Shown: positions 39,333-48,982 of the stretch, piece after piece
Layout of the letters: each line of letters opens with the position of its first letter
Numbering within the stretch: the stretch's first letter is position 1
Source of the DNA: an uncultured Erwinia sp.
GTDB lineage: Bacteria; Pseudomonadota; Gammaproteobacteria; Enterobacterales; Enterobacteriaceae
DNA: 62,337 nt
Assembly (NCBI GenBank): GCA_945290265.1
Contig: CALYQW010000019.1
Coordinates: forward strand, 1 to 62,337
Direction of reading: 5' to 3'
Notes under the pieces: model-generated
What the model was told of the DNA's origin: nothing
Database searches by the model: none
Seen by the model: only the letters and a program-made list of their open reading frames with translations
Program-made: the position numbers and the translations under genes

Positions 39333-40026
39333 TTTAATCATCAGTCTGCTCTGTCTGGCGGTGACGCTGCTGGTTTATTACTGCAATAAACGTCTCTACC
39401 GGCGCTGGAACCGGCTGGTACTGATGCCGCTGGTAATGACCCCGCTGGTGCTGGTGGGGTTGCTGCTGGTCACCCATATCTCCTGGCAGAACTATATCGG
39501 GGAAAGCCACTGGCTGCTGTGGCTACTGGGACCGGCCACCCTGGCGTTTGCGGTACCGGTTTATGAAAATATGGCGATTATCCGCCGTCACTGGATGTCA
39601 CTGACCGCCGGCGTGTTGACCGCCACCGTGGTAGCGATTTGCAGCTCTGTCTGGCTGGCGCGGCTGTTTGCCTTACCGGAAGCCATTCAGCGCAGTCTGG
39701 CGGTGCGGTCGATTACCACGCCGTTTGCGCTGGCGGCGGCGCAGCAGATGGGAGGACAGCCGGATCTGGTGGCACTGTTTGTGGTGATCACCGGCGTTTT
39801 TGGGATGGCGGTTGGCGATGTGCTGTTTTTGCGTCTGGCGATTAAGCAGGGGCTGGCGAAAGGAGCCGGATTTGGTGCGGCATCGCATGGCGCCGGTACG
39901 GCACACGCTTACCAGCTGGGGCAGCAGGAAGGGGTGGTCTCCAGCCTGGTAATGATGCTCTCCGGTGTGGTCACCGTGGTGCTGGCACCGGTTATCAGTC
40001 ATATTATGTGGGCGGTAGCAGGCTGA
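39325..40026 (+). CDS. CidB/LrgB family membrane protein
   Basis: The 233-aa partner of the previous gene has about seven helices and family blocks LGPATLAFAVPVYEN, RSITTPFALAAAQQ, and GAASHGAGTAHAYQLG. It likely acts in pyruvate/small-molecule transport or autolysis control with CidA; the precise role here is unknown. The ATG at 39325 lies within the end of cidA. Confidence 0.88.
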   Translation: MRDLIISLLCLAVTLLVYYCNKRLYRRWNRLVLMPLVMTPLVLVGLLLVTHISWQNYIGESHWLLWLLGPATLAFAVPVYENMAIIRRHWMSLTAGVLTATVVAICSSVWLARLFALPEAIQRSLAVRSITTPFALAAAQQMGGQPDLVALFVVITGVFGMAVGDVLFLRLAIKQGLAKGAGFGAASHGAGTAHAYQLGQQEGVVSSLVMMLSGVVTVVLAPVISHIMWAVAG

Positions 40027-40163
40027 TACACCGGTTTACTTTTCGTGGTCAAATGACCGCTTAATTCATTTTTTGCAGTTTGTTCCGACTGTAATTACTC
40101 TGAAACCTGGTTTACTCTTCCTGCGCGAGTATGCTTGTAAGTAACATTATCCAGGAGAATAAG

Positions 40164-40709
40164 ATGAAAGCAGTGGCAATCAAAATGGGCGCACTGGCGC
40201 TGCTGGCGCTGGCCGGTTCAGCTCAGGCTATCCAGGGCGGTGTTCAGGTAGGTAAAGACTATACCGACGTAAATGTGGGTCTGGGCACTGATACGCCAGG
40301 GTTTGCTCTGTCCGGTAACTGGCTGCGTAGCGATCATGACGGTAACGTTGAAAGCCTGGGTCTGGGCTATAACGTGACCATTGGCGACGTTATGCTGTCA
40401 CCGACCATCAAAGCGATGTCTACCAACCCGAAAGACAGCAAAGATGGCTATGCTATTGCGGTAGGGGGTTCGGTCAGTGTTCCGGTGACGAATATGTTTA
40501 ACGTTTATGGCGCCTATTTCTACTCGCCGGATTCGTTCTCCAGCCATATTGATAATTACCAGGAAGCCACTGCCGGCGTCAGCTTCCAGCCAATTTCGCT
40601 GGTGGACGTGAACGTGGGTTATAAATATATGACCATGAACGGCAAAGACGGTCGTAAAGATAACGTGATTGCCGATGGCCCTTATATCGGTGCTGCGCTG
40701 CACTTCTGA
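40164..40709 (+). CDS. yfaZ: YfaZ-family outer-membrane protein
   Basis: The 181-aa protein has a signal peptide cleaved near AGSAQA and alternating beta strands ending in an aromatic residue (AALHF), as in small outer-membrane barrels. It matches the YfaZ family in length and sequence. The ATG at 40164 has CAGGAG upstream; a GTG/ATG further upstream is not needed. In E. coli yfaZ is elsewhere on the chromosome, so it was relocated. Function unknown. Confidence 0.85.
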   Translation: MKAVAIKMGALALLALAGSAQAIQGGVQVGKDYTDVNVGLGTDTPGFALSGNWLRSDHDGNVESLGLGYNVTIGDVMLSPTIKAMSTNPKDSKDGYAIAVGGSVSVPVTNMFNVYGAYFYSPDSFSSHIDNYQEATAGVSFQPISLVDVNVGYKYMTMNGKDGRKDNVIADGPYIGAALHF

Positions 40710-40733
40710 CTCCGGGTATGGTTGATAAAAGCT

Positions 40734-40762
40734 GGGGCGACTGTTGTCGCCCCTTTGCTTTT
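40734..40762 (+). terminator. yfaZ terminator
   Basis: The 8-bp stem GGGGCGAC/GTCGCCCC with loop TGTT is followed by TTTGCTTTT. Confidence 0.8.
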
Positions 40763-40777
40763 CAGGCTGACAGCTGC

Positions 40778-42436
40778 TTAATGCCCTTTACCCCCCTCAA
40801 TCCCCAGCCCGGTTTGCGAACGGACAAACTGCGCCAGGAAGCGCTGACGTTCAGCCAGACCGCTGGCCGATTTATCGGTTACGGAAAACAGCCAGCTGAT
40901 GGCAAAAGCCACCAACATGGAGAACAGCGCCGGGTATTCATAAGGATAAACCGCTTTCTGATATCCGAGGATCTGCACCCAAATGGTTGGCCCAAGGATC
41001 ATCAGCCCCACGGCGGTGAGCAGGCCGCTGGCACCGCCCAGTAGCGCCCCACGGGTCGTCAGCTTTGACCAGTACATCGACAGCAGAATAATCGGGAAAT
41101 TACAGCTGGCAGCGACTGAGAAGGCCAGTCCGACCATAAACGCGATGTTCTGGCGTTCAAACAGGATGCCCAGCGCGATAGCCACTGCCCCCAGCACTAC
41201 CACCGTGATTTTAGAAATACGCAGCTCATCGCGTTCGCTGGCCTGCCCCTGACGTATTACGCTGGCGTACAAATCGTGTGAAACCGCCGAGGCACCTGCC
41301 AGCGTCAGTCCTGCCACTACCGCCAGAATGGTGGCAAAGGCCACGGCAGAGATAAAGCCGAGGAACAGACTGCCGCCCACGGCATCCGCCAGATGGATTG
41401 CCGCCATATTGCTGCCACCGATGAGCTGTCCTGCTGCATAGTGGAACGCCGGGTTTGCGCTGACTAACAGAATGGCACCAAACCCGATAATAAAGGTCAG
41501 TATATAGAAGTAGCCCATCAGCCCGGTGGCCCAGAACACGCTTTTGCGCGCTTCACGCGCATCGTTCACCGTAAAGAAGCGCATCAGAATATGCGGCAGG
41601 CCGGCAGTACCAAACATCAGCCCCAGCCCCAGTGACAATGCAGAGATCGGATCATGTACCAGGCCGCCCGGGCGCATAATGGCTGCGCCCTCGGGATGCA
41701 CCCGGATTGCCTCGCTAAACAGGGTATTAAAACTGAACCCGACTGACTGCATCACCATAATCGCCATAAAACTGGCACCAAACAGCAGCAGCACGGCTTT
41801 GCTGATTTGTACCCAGGTGGTGGCCAGCATGCCGCCAAACAGCACGTACAGCACCATCAGAATGCCGACCAGCACCACGGCAACGTGGTAGTTCAGGCCA
41901 AACAGCAGCTGGATCAGCTTGCCGGCCCCCACCATCTGCGCAATCAGATACAGCGCGATCACCACCAGTGAGCCGCAGGCCGACAGGGTGCGGATCGGCT
42001 TTTGTTGCAAACGGTACGAAACCACGTCGGCAAAGGTATAACGACCCAGATTGCGCAGTCGTTCGGCAATCAGAAACAGAATAATCGGCCAGCCCACCAG
42101 AAAACCGAGTGAGTAGATCAGCCCGTCGTAACCGGAGGTATACACCAGCGCAGAAATGCCGAGAAAGGAGGCGGCAGACATAAAATCCCCGGCCATCGCC
42201 AGCCCGTTCTGAAAGCCGGTGATATTGCCGCCTGCCGTGTAGTAATCGCTGCGGGTACGGGTACGTTTGGCAGCCCACCAGGTAATCCCGAGGGTCGCGC
42301 CGACAAACACCAGGAACATCACGATGGCCGCCACGTTGACCGGCTGTGAGCTGATATCAACGCTGATGGGGGCAGCCGCGCGGGTGATGACCGGCACAGC
42401 GACGGTCAGCAGGGTCAGTAAAGGAAGCAGGCTCAT
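40778..42436 (-). CDS. actP: Cation/acetate symporter
   Basis: The 552-aa SSS-family symporter imports acetate and glycolate with a cation. It has a signal peptide-like N-terminus ([22 protein letters not shown]), about 13 membrane helices and family blocks [22 protein letters not shown] and [16 protein letters not shown]. Length and ending match E. coli ActP (549 aa). Its start overlaps the yjcH stop by 4 bases. Confidence 0.97.
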   Translation of the reverse strand: MSLLPLLTLLTVAVPVITRAAAPISVDISSQPVNVAAIVMFLVFVGATLGITWWAAKRTRTRSDYYTAGGNITGFQNGLAMAGDFMSAASFLGISALVYTSGYDGLIYSLGFLVGWPIILFLIAERLRNLGRYTFADVVSYRLQQKPIRTLSACGSLVVIALYLIAQMVGAGKLIQLLFGLNYHVAVVLVGILMVLYVLFGGMLATTWVQISKAVLLLFGASFMAIMVMQSVGFSFNTLFSEAIRVHPEGAAIMRPGGLVHDPISALSLGLGLMFGTAGLPHILMRFFTVNDAREARKSVFWATGLMGYFYILTFIIGFGAILLVSANPAFHYAAGQLIGGSNMAAIHLADAVGGSLFLGFISAVAFATILAVVAGLTLAGASAVSHDLYASVIRQGQASERDELRISKITVVVLGAVAIALGILFERQNIAFMVGLAFSVAASCNFPIILLSMYWSKLTTRGALLGGASGLLTAVGLMILGPTIWVQILGYQKAVYPYEYPALFSMLVAFAISWLFSVTDKSASGLAERQRFLAQFVRSQTGLGIEGGKGH

Positions 42437-42744
42437 CCGTTCACCTCCTGCAACAGTTCCCGGGTCAGGCGATCAAACTCACCGTTGGCGCGCCAGACGT
42501 AAACGCCGGTCAGCAGAAATGAGATCACGATCAGCCCTATGCCCGCCGGTATGCCGCGCGTGACGCTGGTGCCCTGCCAGAGGGGCGTTCCCAGCCAGTC
42601 CGGGGCAAAGGCGATCAGCAGAATAAAAGTAATATACAGCACCAGGACAATCAGTGAGAGCAGGGTGGCAAATCGCTGGCGTATCCGCACCAGGGTGGTA
42701 AATTGCGCACATTTCTCTATTCGTTGATAAATAACATCGTTCAT
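42433..42744 (-). CDS. yjcH: DUF485 inner-membrane protein YjcH
   Basis: The 103-aa protein has two membrane helices ([21 protein letters not shown] and [22 protein letters not shown]) and always sits before actP; a role as its partner is inferred. The ATG at 42744 has GGAG 6 bases upstream, better than the upstream ATG at 42762. Confidence 0.94.
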   Translation of the reverse strand: MNDVIYQRIEKCAQFTTLVRIRQRFATLLSLIVLVLYITFILLIAFAPDWLGTPLWQGTSVTRGIPAGIGLIVISFLLTGVYVWRANGEFDRLTRELLQEVNG

Positions 42745-42826
42745 CAGGATCTCCAGAGGCATCAGCCAGGATAAAAATCATGAAGTGTGGAAACAACGTC
42801 GCTGTGTGCAGCCCGGTCAGGGCGAA

Positions 42827-42855
42827 TAAAAAGTAACGGGGCATTGCGCCCCGTT
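42827..42855 (-). terminator. Terminator between acs and yjcH
   Basis: On the minus strand AACGGGGC/GCCCCGTT (8 bp, 5-base loop) is followed by ACTTTTTATT, directly after the acs stop and before yjcH. Confidence 0.75.
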
Positions 42856-42857
42856 GG

Positions 42858-44813
42858 TTACGGCATACTGAGTGCGTGTTTTTCTTCCAGTAGCTTATCG
42901 ACAACGCCTGGATCGGCCAGTGTTGAGGTATCGCCAAGGTTTCCGGTATCACCGGTAGCTATTTTGCGCAGAATACGGCGCATAATTTTGCCGGATCGGG
43001 TTTTCGGCAGTGAGTCGGTCCAGTGCAGAATTTCCGGCGTGGCAATCGGGCCGATCTCTTTGCGCACCCATTGGCATACCTCGTTATACAGCTCTGCAGA
43101 AGGCTCTTCACCGTGATTCAGGGTGATATAGGCATAGATGGCCTGACCTCTAAGCGGGTGAGGGATGCCAACTACCGCCGCCTCAGCAATTTTAGGGTGC
43201 GCCACCAGCGCGGATTCAATTTCAGCGGTGCCAAGGCGGTGACCTGAGACATTCAGCACATCATCCACCCGACCGGTGATCCAGTAATCGCCGTCGTCAT
43301 CGCGCCGTGCGCCATCTCCGCTGAAATAGCAATGTTTAAAGGTGGAGAAATAGGTCTGCTCAAAGCGTTCATGGTCGCCGAACAGAGTGCGCGCCTGGCC
43401 CGGCCAGGAGTCGGTGATCACCAGGTTGCCTTCAGCGGCCCCTTCCAGCCTGTTTCCTTCGTTATCTACCAGCGCCGGCTGGACGCCAAAGAACGGCCGG
43501 GTGGCTGAGCCGGGCTTCAACACGGAAGCCCCTGGCAGAGGGGTTAACATAAAGCCACCGGTTTCCGTCTGCCACCAGGTATCGGAGATCGGGCAGCGAC
43601 CGTTGCCGATTTTTTTATGGAACCACTCCCAGGCTTCAGGGTTAATCGGCTCGCCCACCGAGCCGAGAATGCGCAGGCTGGTGCGAGTGGTGCCTTCAAT
43701 GGCTTTATCTCCTTCCGCCATCAGCGCACGGATGGCAGTGGGAGCCGTATAAAGGATCGTGACATGATGCTTATCTATAATCTGCGCCAGCCGGTTTGGC
43801 TGCGGCCAGTTAGGCACCCCTTCAAACATCAGCGTGGTGGCACCACAGGCCAGCGGCCCGTACAGCAGATAACTGTGGCCGGTCACCCAGCCAACGTCGG
43901 CAGTACACCAGTAGATATCTTCCGGGTGATAATCGAAGGCATATTTAAAGGTGGTGGCCGCAAACACCAGATAACCGCCGGTGGTGTGCAGCACCCCTTT
44001 GGGCTTACCGGTGGAGCCGGAGGTATAAAGAATAAAAAGCGGGTCTTCGGCATTCATTGCCACCGCCTGATGGCTGTCGCCCACTTGGTTGATAAGTTCG
44101 TGCCACCAGAGATCGCGTGTATGCTGCCAGCCGATAGGATTACCGGTGCGCAGACAGACCACCACATTTTCGACGCTGGTGATGGCCGGGTTGGCCAGGG
44201 CGTCATCAATATTCTTCTTCAGGGGAATGGTGCGTCCGGCACGTACTCCTTCATCGGCGGTGATCACCAGCCGGGCGTTGCAGTCAATTACGCGCCCGGC
44301 TATCGCTTCCGGCGAAAAACCAGCGAAGATCACTGTATGCACGGCACCAATGCGCGCGCAGGCCAGCATAGCTATGGCGGCTTCCGGCACCATCGGCATA
44401 TAAATCGCCACCACATCGCCTTTGCCAATGCCCAGTTTCTGCAGCACGTTGGCAAAGCGACATACTTCAGTATGCAGTTCGAGCCAGCTGAGCGTGCGGT
44501 TCTCACTGGCATCATCCCCTTCCCAGATGATGGCAGGCTTATAGCCCTGGCTGGCTAAGTGGCGATCGAGGCAGTTGGCGCTCAAATTCAGCGTGCCGTC
44601 TTCAAACCAGCGAATAGAAATATTACCGGGGGAAAAAGAGGTATTTTTTACCTGCGTGTAAGGTTTTATCCACTCCAGAATCTGTCCCTGTTCCCGCCAG
44701 AAGGTATCGGGATCCTCTACCGACTGTTGATACATTGCCTGGTACTGTGGTGGGTTGATCAGCGTGTTTTCTGCAATATTAGCGGGAATCGAATATGAGT
44801 TAATCTGGCTCAT
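42858..44813 (-). CDS. acs: Acetyl-CoA synthetase
   Basis: It activates acetate to acetyl-CoA through acetyl-AMP, for growth on low acetate. The 651-aa protein (E. coli 652) has the adenylate-forming motifs [16 protein letters not shown] near residue 265, [10 protein letters not shown] near 415 and [17 protein letters not shown] near 515. The acetylation-regulated Lys lies in [15 protein letters not shown] near residue 608. First gene of the acetate cluster acs-yjcH-actP. Confidence 0.98.
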   Translation of the reverse strand: MSQINSYSIPANIAENTLINPPQYQAMYQQSVEDPDTFWREQGQILEWIKPYTQVKNTSFSPGNISIRWFEDGTLNLSANCLDRHLASQGYKPAIIWEGDDASENRTLSWLELHTEVCRFANVLQKLGIGKGDVVAIYMPMVPEAAIAMLACARIGAVHTVIFAGFSPEAIAGRVIDCNARLVITADEGVRAGRTIPLKKNIDDALANPAITSVENVVVCLRTGNPIGWQHTRDLWWHELINQVGDSHQAVAMNAEDPLFILYTSGSTGKPKGVLHTTGGYLVFAATTFKYAFDYHPEDIYWCTADVGWVTGHSYLLYGPLACGATTLMFEGVPNWPQPNRLAQIIDKHHVTILYTAPTAIRALMAEGDKAIEGTTRTSLRILGSVGEPINPEAWEWFHKKIGNGRCPISDTWWQTETGGFMLTPLPGASVLKPGSATRPFFGVQPALVDNEGNRLEGAAEGNLVITDSWPGQARTLFGDHERFEQTYFSTFKHCYFSGDGARRDDDGDYWITGRVDDVLNVSGHRLGTAEIESALVAHPKIAEAAVVGIPHPLRGQAIYAYITLNHGEEPSAELYNEVCQWVRKEIGPIATPEILHWTDSLPKTRSGKIMRRILRKIATGDTGNLGDTSTLADPGVVDKLLEEKHALSMP

Positions 44814-45341
44814 GACGGCCTCCTTTATAATTTGTTAATAATATGTCAACCAAAAGTTAAGGGAAGATGGGGGTAATGCTTTGTTTTCTTTTTGAGTGAC
44901 AGATCACGCCTGCATCAGTTTTCAGGCGCAAAACGGAACTTTTTTCCAGCCAATATCCTGGTAAAAGCAAAGGAATGCTGATGGTGGTATGGTGATAGGG
45001 TGGTATAAAAAATAGCCAATCAAACTTTTTACCGGCTTCGGTAAAAAAGGGGGGAGTGCCCTATATTTTTACTGTATTTCAAAATTAATTCCAATAATAA
45101 CATGGGGTTGTTTTTAACTTTCCCACGATATTATTTTTCATGCAACTGTTAAAAAAAAACGCCGCCTTTTATGCAGGGTTGCATTTATACCGTTGGAAAT
45201 GGTACTGATTACGCGCCTGTTAATCAGGTATCGAAAATCCATTATCCGCGAATTGCCCGAGTTCGGTCAGCCTCCTCGAGTGTCATTCTCTCCGCATGCT
45301 TCAAGCAGAGGGCGGGTTTTGTTAAGGAAAAAAATACTTAT
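44814..45341. other. acs-gltP divergent intergenic region
   Basis: 528 AT-rich bases hold the promoters of acs (minus) and gltP (plus). A palindrome CTTTTTACCG/CGGTAAAAAAG at 45025-45049 is notable. I found no canonical CRP site with the right spacing, although acs is CRP-controlled in E. coli. In E. coli the nrf operon fills this place. Confidence 0.45.
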
Positions 45342-46640
45342 ATGAAAGCTTCAAAATTTAGTCTTGCCTGGCAGATATTGATTGCATTGGTACTGGGGAT
45401 AATAGTTGGTGCAGTTTTGCATAATCAGCCGGAAAGTCGCGAATGGTTAGTCACCAATATTCTGCGCCCGGCCGGTGATATCTTTATCCATCTGATTAAA
45501 ATGATCGTGGTGCCGATTGTGATTTCGACGCTGATTGTCGGGATTGCCGGTGTTGGTGATGCGAAAAAGCTGGGTCGTATTGGCTTAAAGACCATTATCT
45601 ATTTTGAAGTGATCACCACCATTGCCATCGTAATCGGGATTACGCTTGCCAATGTGTTTCAACCCGGTTCCGGCATTGATATGTCTACGCTGGCAACGGT
45701 GGATATCACTAAGTACGAAGCGACCACCGCAGCAGTACAGGGGCAGCCGCACAGCCTGATCAGCACCATTCTGTCGCTGATCCCACAGAATATTTTCGCC
45801 GCGATCGCCAAAGGCGATATGCTGCCGATTATCTTCTTCTCGGTGCTTTTTGGTCTGGGGCTTTCTTCGCTGCCGGCCGAACATCGCGAGCCGCTGGTGA
45901 AGGTGTTCCGTTCCGTTTCTGAAACCATGTTTAAAGTCACCAACATGATTATGCGTTATGCGCCGGTAGGGGTATTTGCGCTGATTTCGGTGACGGTTGC
46001 CACCTTTGGCTTTGCTTCGCTTTGGCCACTGGCCAAGCTGGTGGTTCTGGTGTATGCCGCTATTATGCTGTTTGCACTGCTGGTGCTTGGCGGCGTGGCG
46101 CGGTTCTGCAACCTGCGCATTACGATGCTGTTCAGGATACTGAAAGAAGAGCTGATCCTCTCTTACTCCACCGCCAGCTCTGAAACCGTGCTGCCGAAGA
46201 TTATGGAGAAGATGGAAGCCTACGGTGCGCCGAAATCCATCACCAGTTTCGTGGTGCCGACGGGTTATTCGTTTAACCTCGACGGTTCGACGCTGTACCA
46301 GAGTATTGCCGCCATCTTTATTGCCCAGCTGTACGGTATTGAACTGTCACTCGGCCATGAAATCATTCTGGTCCTGACGTTGATGGTCACCTCGAAAGGT
46401 ATTGCCGGCGTGCCGGGTGTTTCCTTTGTGGTGCTGTTGGCGACTCTGGGAAGCGTCGGTATTCCACTTGAAGGCCTGGCGTTTATCGCCGGGGTGGATC
46501 GTATCCTTGATATGGCGCGTACCGCCCTGAACGTGGTGGGTAACGCGCTGGCAGTGCTGGTGATTGCCAAGTGGGAAAACCAGTTTGATGAAAAACAGGC
46601 TGTGGCGTATGAAGCTCAGCTGAAAAAACACGCGGCCTGA
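45342..46640 (+). CDS. gltP: Glutamate/aspartate:proton symporter GltP
   Basis: The 432-aa DAACS-family transporter imports glutamate and aspartate with protons. It has the family signatures LSYSTASSETVLPKIMEKM (serine-rich loop), SFVVPTGYSFNLDGSTLYQ and KGIAGVPGVSFVVLLATLG with ALNVVGNALAVLV near the end. The ATG at 45342 (MKASKFSLAWQIL) has AAGGA upstream and matches E. coli; the longer frame from 45171 is noncoding leader. Confidence 0.96.
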   Translation: MKASKFSLAWQILIALVLGIIVGAVLHNQPESREWLVTNILRPAGDIFIHLIKMIVVPIVISTLIVGIAGVGDAKKLGRIGLKTIIYFEVITTIAIVIGITLANVFQPGSGIDMSTLATVDITKYEATTAAVQGQPHSLISTILSLIPQNIFAAIAKGDMLPIIFFSVLFGLGLSSLPAEHREPLVKVFRSVSETMFKVTNMIMRYAPVGVFALISVTVATFGFASLWPLAKLVVLVYAAIMLFALLVLGGVARFCNLRITMLFRILKEELILSYSTASSETVLPKIMEKMEAYGAPKSITSFVVPTGYSFNLDGSTLYQSIAAIFIAQLYGIELSLGHEIILVLTLMVTSKGIAGVPGVSFVVLLATLGSVGIPLEGLAFIAGVDRILDMARTALNVVGNALAVLVIAKWENQFDEKQAVAYEAQLKKHAA

Positions 46641-46652
46641 TCCCGCAGTATT

Positions 46653-46690
46653 ACCGGAGGGCAGCACTGTGCTCTCCGGTCCTTTCAGCT
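46653..46690 (+). terminator. Possible gltP terminator
   Basis: ACCGGAG/CTCCGGT with a 14-base loop follows gltP by 12 bases, with CCTTTC after it; a weak candidate. Confidence 0.45.
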
Positions 46691-46738
46691 ATAAATCTTC
46701 CTTTTATTTACTTTCCCTGTTCCCGAATTAATCAGCGT

Positions 46739-46891
46739 ATGTACCTGCAGAAGCATAGCGCAGCGACTTGCCAGCGAGCGGAAGCTATCCGGCAGGCAAT
46801 CATTCACCTGCTGCAGAATGATGCCTGGTGGCCAGGCTCTGAGCTGGATATTTCCCCTTTTCCAGGCGGATCACCTTATAGGGGGTTTTAA
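46739..46891 (+). CDS. Small hypothetical ORF (50 aa)
   Basis: An ATG-TAA frame in the 470-base gap after gltP encodes 50 residues with a helical amphipathic stretch (RQAIIHLLQNDAWWPGSELD) resembling the start of a winged-helix domain. No clear ribosome site is seen. It could be a gene remnant. The flanking sequence up to 47111 is very AT-rich and otherwise empty. Confidence 0.2.
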   Translation: MYLQKHSAATCQRAEAIRQAIIHLLQNDAWWPGSELDISPFPGGSPYRGF

Positions 46892-47111
46892 TATAATTTG
46901 CGGAAAGGCAAAAGCCGTCTTTTCAGGATATGTCAGTCTTATAATTTAAAATTTTTCATATTCGCGGCTTAAAAAAATATTTTAATTGAGACTGATTTCT
47001 TATATCTAAAAAAATAAATTATTTTAAGATTTTTTTACTGTATGCTCTGCAACCGATTTTTATGTTATTTTAAAGGATGATTAGCTAACAAACTTAACTG
47101 GGAGTTTTATT

Positions 47112-47456
47112 ATGAATAAAAGATTCTCATATTATTTTACCGTTCCTAATGGTCAAAGCCCTCATTTCCATGTGATAAATATAACGGAGTCTGAACTGAT
47201 CCCATTCTATATTCCAGGGCGGATGATACTGGGGGTTCCACAAGGTGGGCCGGATTCTTTAAAATGGACTGCGGCAGTATACAATGAAAGGTTACGGAAA
47301 ATTATTAGTGAATATATACCCTTTAAACATGGTACTAACGCACTGACCATTCCTATTTGGTCGAGCTCAGTACAAAAGGGAGACGGGTTGTCTGTGGTAC
47401 TACATAATGATGAAGGTACTGGAAGTGTATCGTTTGGGGCGAATGTAGGGCCTTAG
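47112..47456 (+). CDS. Hypothetical protein, AT-rich, probably acquired
   Basis: The 114-aa product is not recognised. It has GGGAG 8 bases before the ATG, no signal peptide or membrane segment, and a beta-rich, Gly/Ser-containing C-terminus (GDGLSVVLHNDEGTGSVSF). Its base composition and the preceding 200 bases are markedly more AT-rich than the rest of the window, which suggests horizontal acquisition. An inverted repeat follows. Confidence 0.6.
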   Translation: MNKRFSYYFTVPNGQSPHFHVINITESELIPFYIPGRMILGVPQGGPDSLKWTAAVYNERLRKIISEYIPFKHGTNALTIPIWSSSVQKGDGLSVVLHNDEGTGSVSFGANVGP

Positions 47457-47896
47457 TTTAGTAACGATAAAGGCACGGGCTTAAAAATCACTACCCTGCT
47501 GAATTAACTGCATGTTAAATCCGGCAGGGTAGTGTCTGCGCGAGGGGTGGTCTTTGAGTGTTTATAATAGTCCACTATCAAAAAAGATAGCTGCTGAAAT
47601 TACCCAATTTAAATAACAACGACCAGTGGGTGGATGCTGGTTTTAACTACCTGCAGTGATAGTAATAACCTGGTGAATCCGTAGTCTCAATCACAATTCC
47701 AGATTAAACACCGTGCGTCAGGTATTGAAAAGGTATATAAACGGTGGCTGATGTCCCTGAACAGTAAATACCAAAGATGGTAAGGTCACTCCGGTGGTTG
47801 CTGCCGATATCACCCCTTAACTGTTTTATATGCCAATACCAGGGCTCTCCCCCGTGCAGACCTTACACAATTTCCGGTCTGCACGTTTTTGGTGGG
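47457..47896. other. Gap with inverted repeat and coding scraps
   Basis: An 11-bp perfect inverted repeat CACTACCCTGC (47489-47499) / GCAGGGTAGTG (47524-47534) may end the preceding gene. At 47764-47820 one frame reads VNTKDGKVTPVVAADITP then TAA, which looks like the C-terminus of a lost protein; upstream the frame is closed. Confidence 0.35.
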
Positions 47897-48473
47897 TTAT
47901 CTGAAAACACAGATCGCATCGACCAGCGGCGTCACCTGCCTGGCAACCCGGTCAGACTCACTGGCTCCCTCATCTACCCGCAACGCATTGTTATGGGTGA
48001 TTTGATCCAGTTCCTCCACCGCCTGGCTAACCTCGCTAAGTGCTGTTGCCTGTTCCGCTGTCGCCGAGCTGATTTGAGCCATTAGCGACGTCACCTGCTG
48101 GACCTGTTCAACAATAGTATTCATGGTTTCACCAGACTGATTCGCCTGGGGTTGACCTGCCGCTATCTGCCCGGCGCTTGCTTCAATCAGGGCTTTAATC
48201 TCGCTGGCTGCAGTGGCACTGCGCTGTGATAAATTGCGCACTTCGCTGGCGACTACAGCAAATCCCCGACCATGTTCCCCGGCCCGCGCGGCTTCTACCG
48301 CAGCGTTCAACGCCAGAAAGTTAGTCTGGAAAGCAACGCCATCAATCATGCTGGTGATGCTGGCAATTTTCTGTGAGCCTTCGTCAATCGCCTCCATCAT
48401 TCTGTTCATCTCTTCCATTGCGGTACCGCCCTGCTGAGCAACCTTACTGGTTGCCAGCGACAGCTGACTTATT
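47897..48473 (-). pseudogene. Methyl-accepting chemotaxis protein, C-terminal fragment
   Basis: About 190 residues of an MCP cytoplasmic signalling domain remain, including [41 protein letters not shown] and a distal helix with [20 protein letters not shown]. The periplasmic sensor, membrane segments and HAMP domain are missing. The frame runs on into antisense sequence of a cytochrome gene, so the 5' end was lost at about 48475. Confidence 0.8.
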
Positions 48474-48476
48474 CCA

Positions 48477-48779
48477 GGTCCTCCGGCACTGCGCGGTAAT
48501 TCGGTGGTGCTGACCGACGATGCCACCTATCTGATCCATATCGTGCTAAGCGGTGCTCAGCTACCGGCGACCAGAGAAGCGCCTTCGGTGATCACCATGC
48601 CTGCCTTTGGCTGGCGTCTGAACGATCAGCAGCTAGCGGATGTGGTGAACTTTATTCGCACCAGCTGGGGTAATCAGGCTGCCAGGACGGTCACGGCCGG
48701 TGACGTAGCCAAAGTACGCCAGGATAAAACGGCGCAACAGCAGCAGGGTAGCCCGGATGTGGACAAGCTGAGTCCGTAG
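48477..48779 (+). pseudogene. Cytochrome c subunit of a membrane dehydrogenase, C-terminal fragment
   Basis: About 100 residues match the last cytochrome c domain of alcohol/gluconate/aldehyde dehydrogenase cytochrome subunits: [41 protein letters not shown] (with the axial Met) and IRTSWGNQA. The haem CxxCH motifs upstream are lost. It joins the MCP fragment head to head, and a hairpin terminator follows at 48802-48823. Confidence 0.75.
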
Positions 48780-48801
48780 TCTCTGCGCGTCAGTCTGTGA
48801 C

Positions 48802-48830
48802 AAAGCCGCCGCCTCAGGCGGCTTGGTGCT
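48802..48830 (+). terminator. Terminator after the cytochrome fragment
   Basis: AAGCCGCC/GGCGGCTT (8 bp, 6-base loop) is followed by GGTGCTTTT. Confidence 0.6.
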
Positions 48831-48982
48831 TTTCAGACTTTTGATAACCCAACTGTTTCCAGATGGAAACAATAGCGCTTTTCAGTGCTTTACTGTTGCA
48901 GTCAGCTGAGGCTGTGGCAGGATGGTTGCAACGGGTGATAACCCCACTGATTTGAACTGAATCCAAAAGGGAAGGTGTTGCT

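Noticed and set aside
44897-44915. CRP site GTGACAGATCAC upstream of acs
   Set aside because: The half-sites are separated by four bases instead of six, so it does not fit the CRP consensus.
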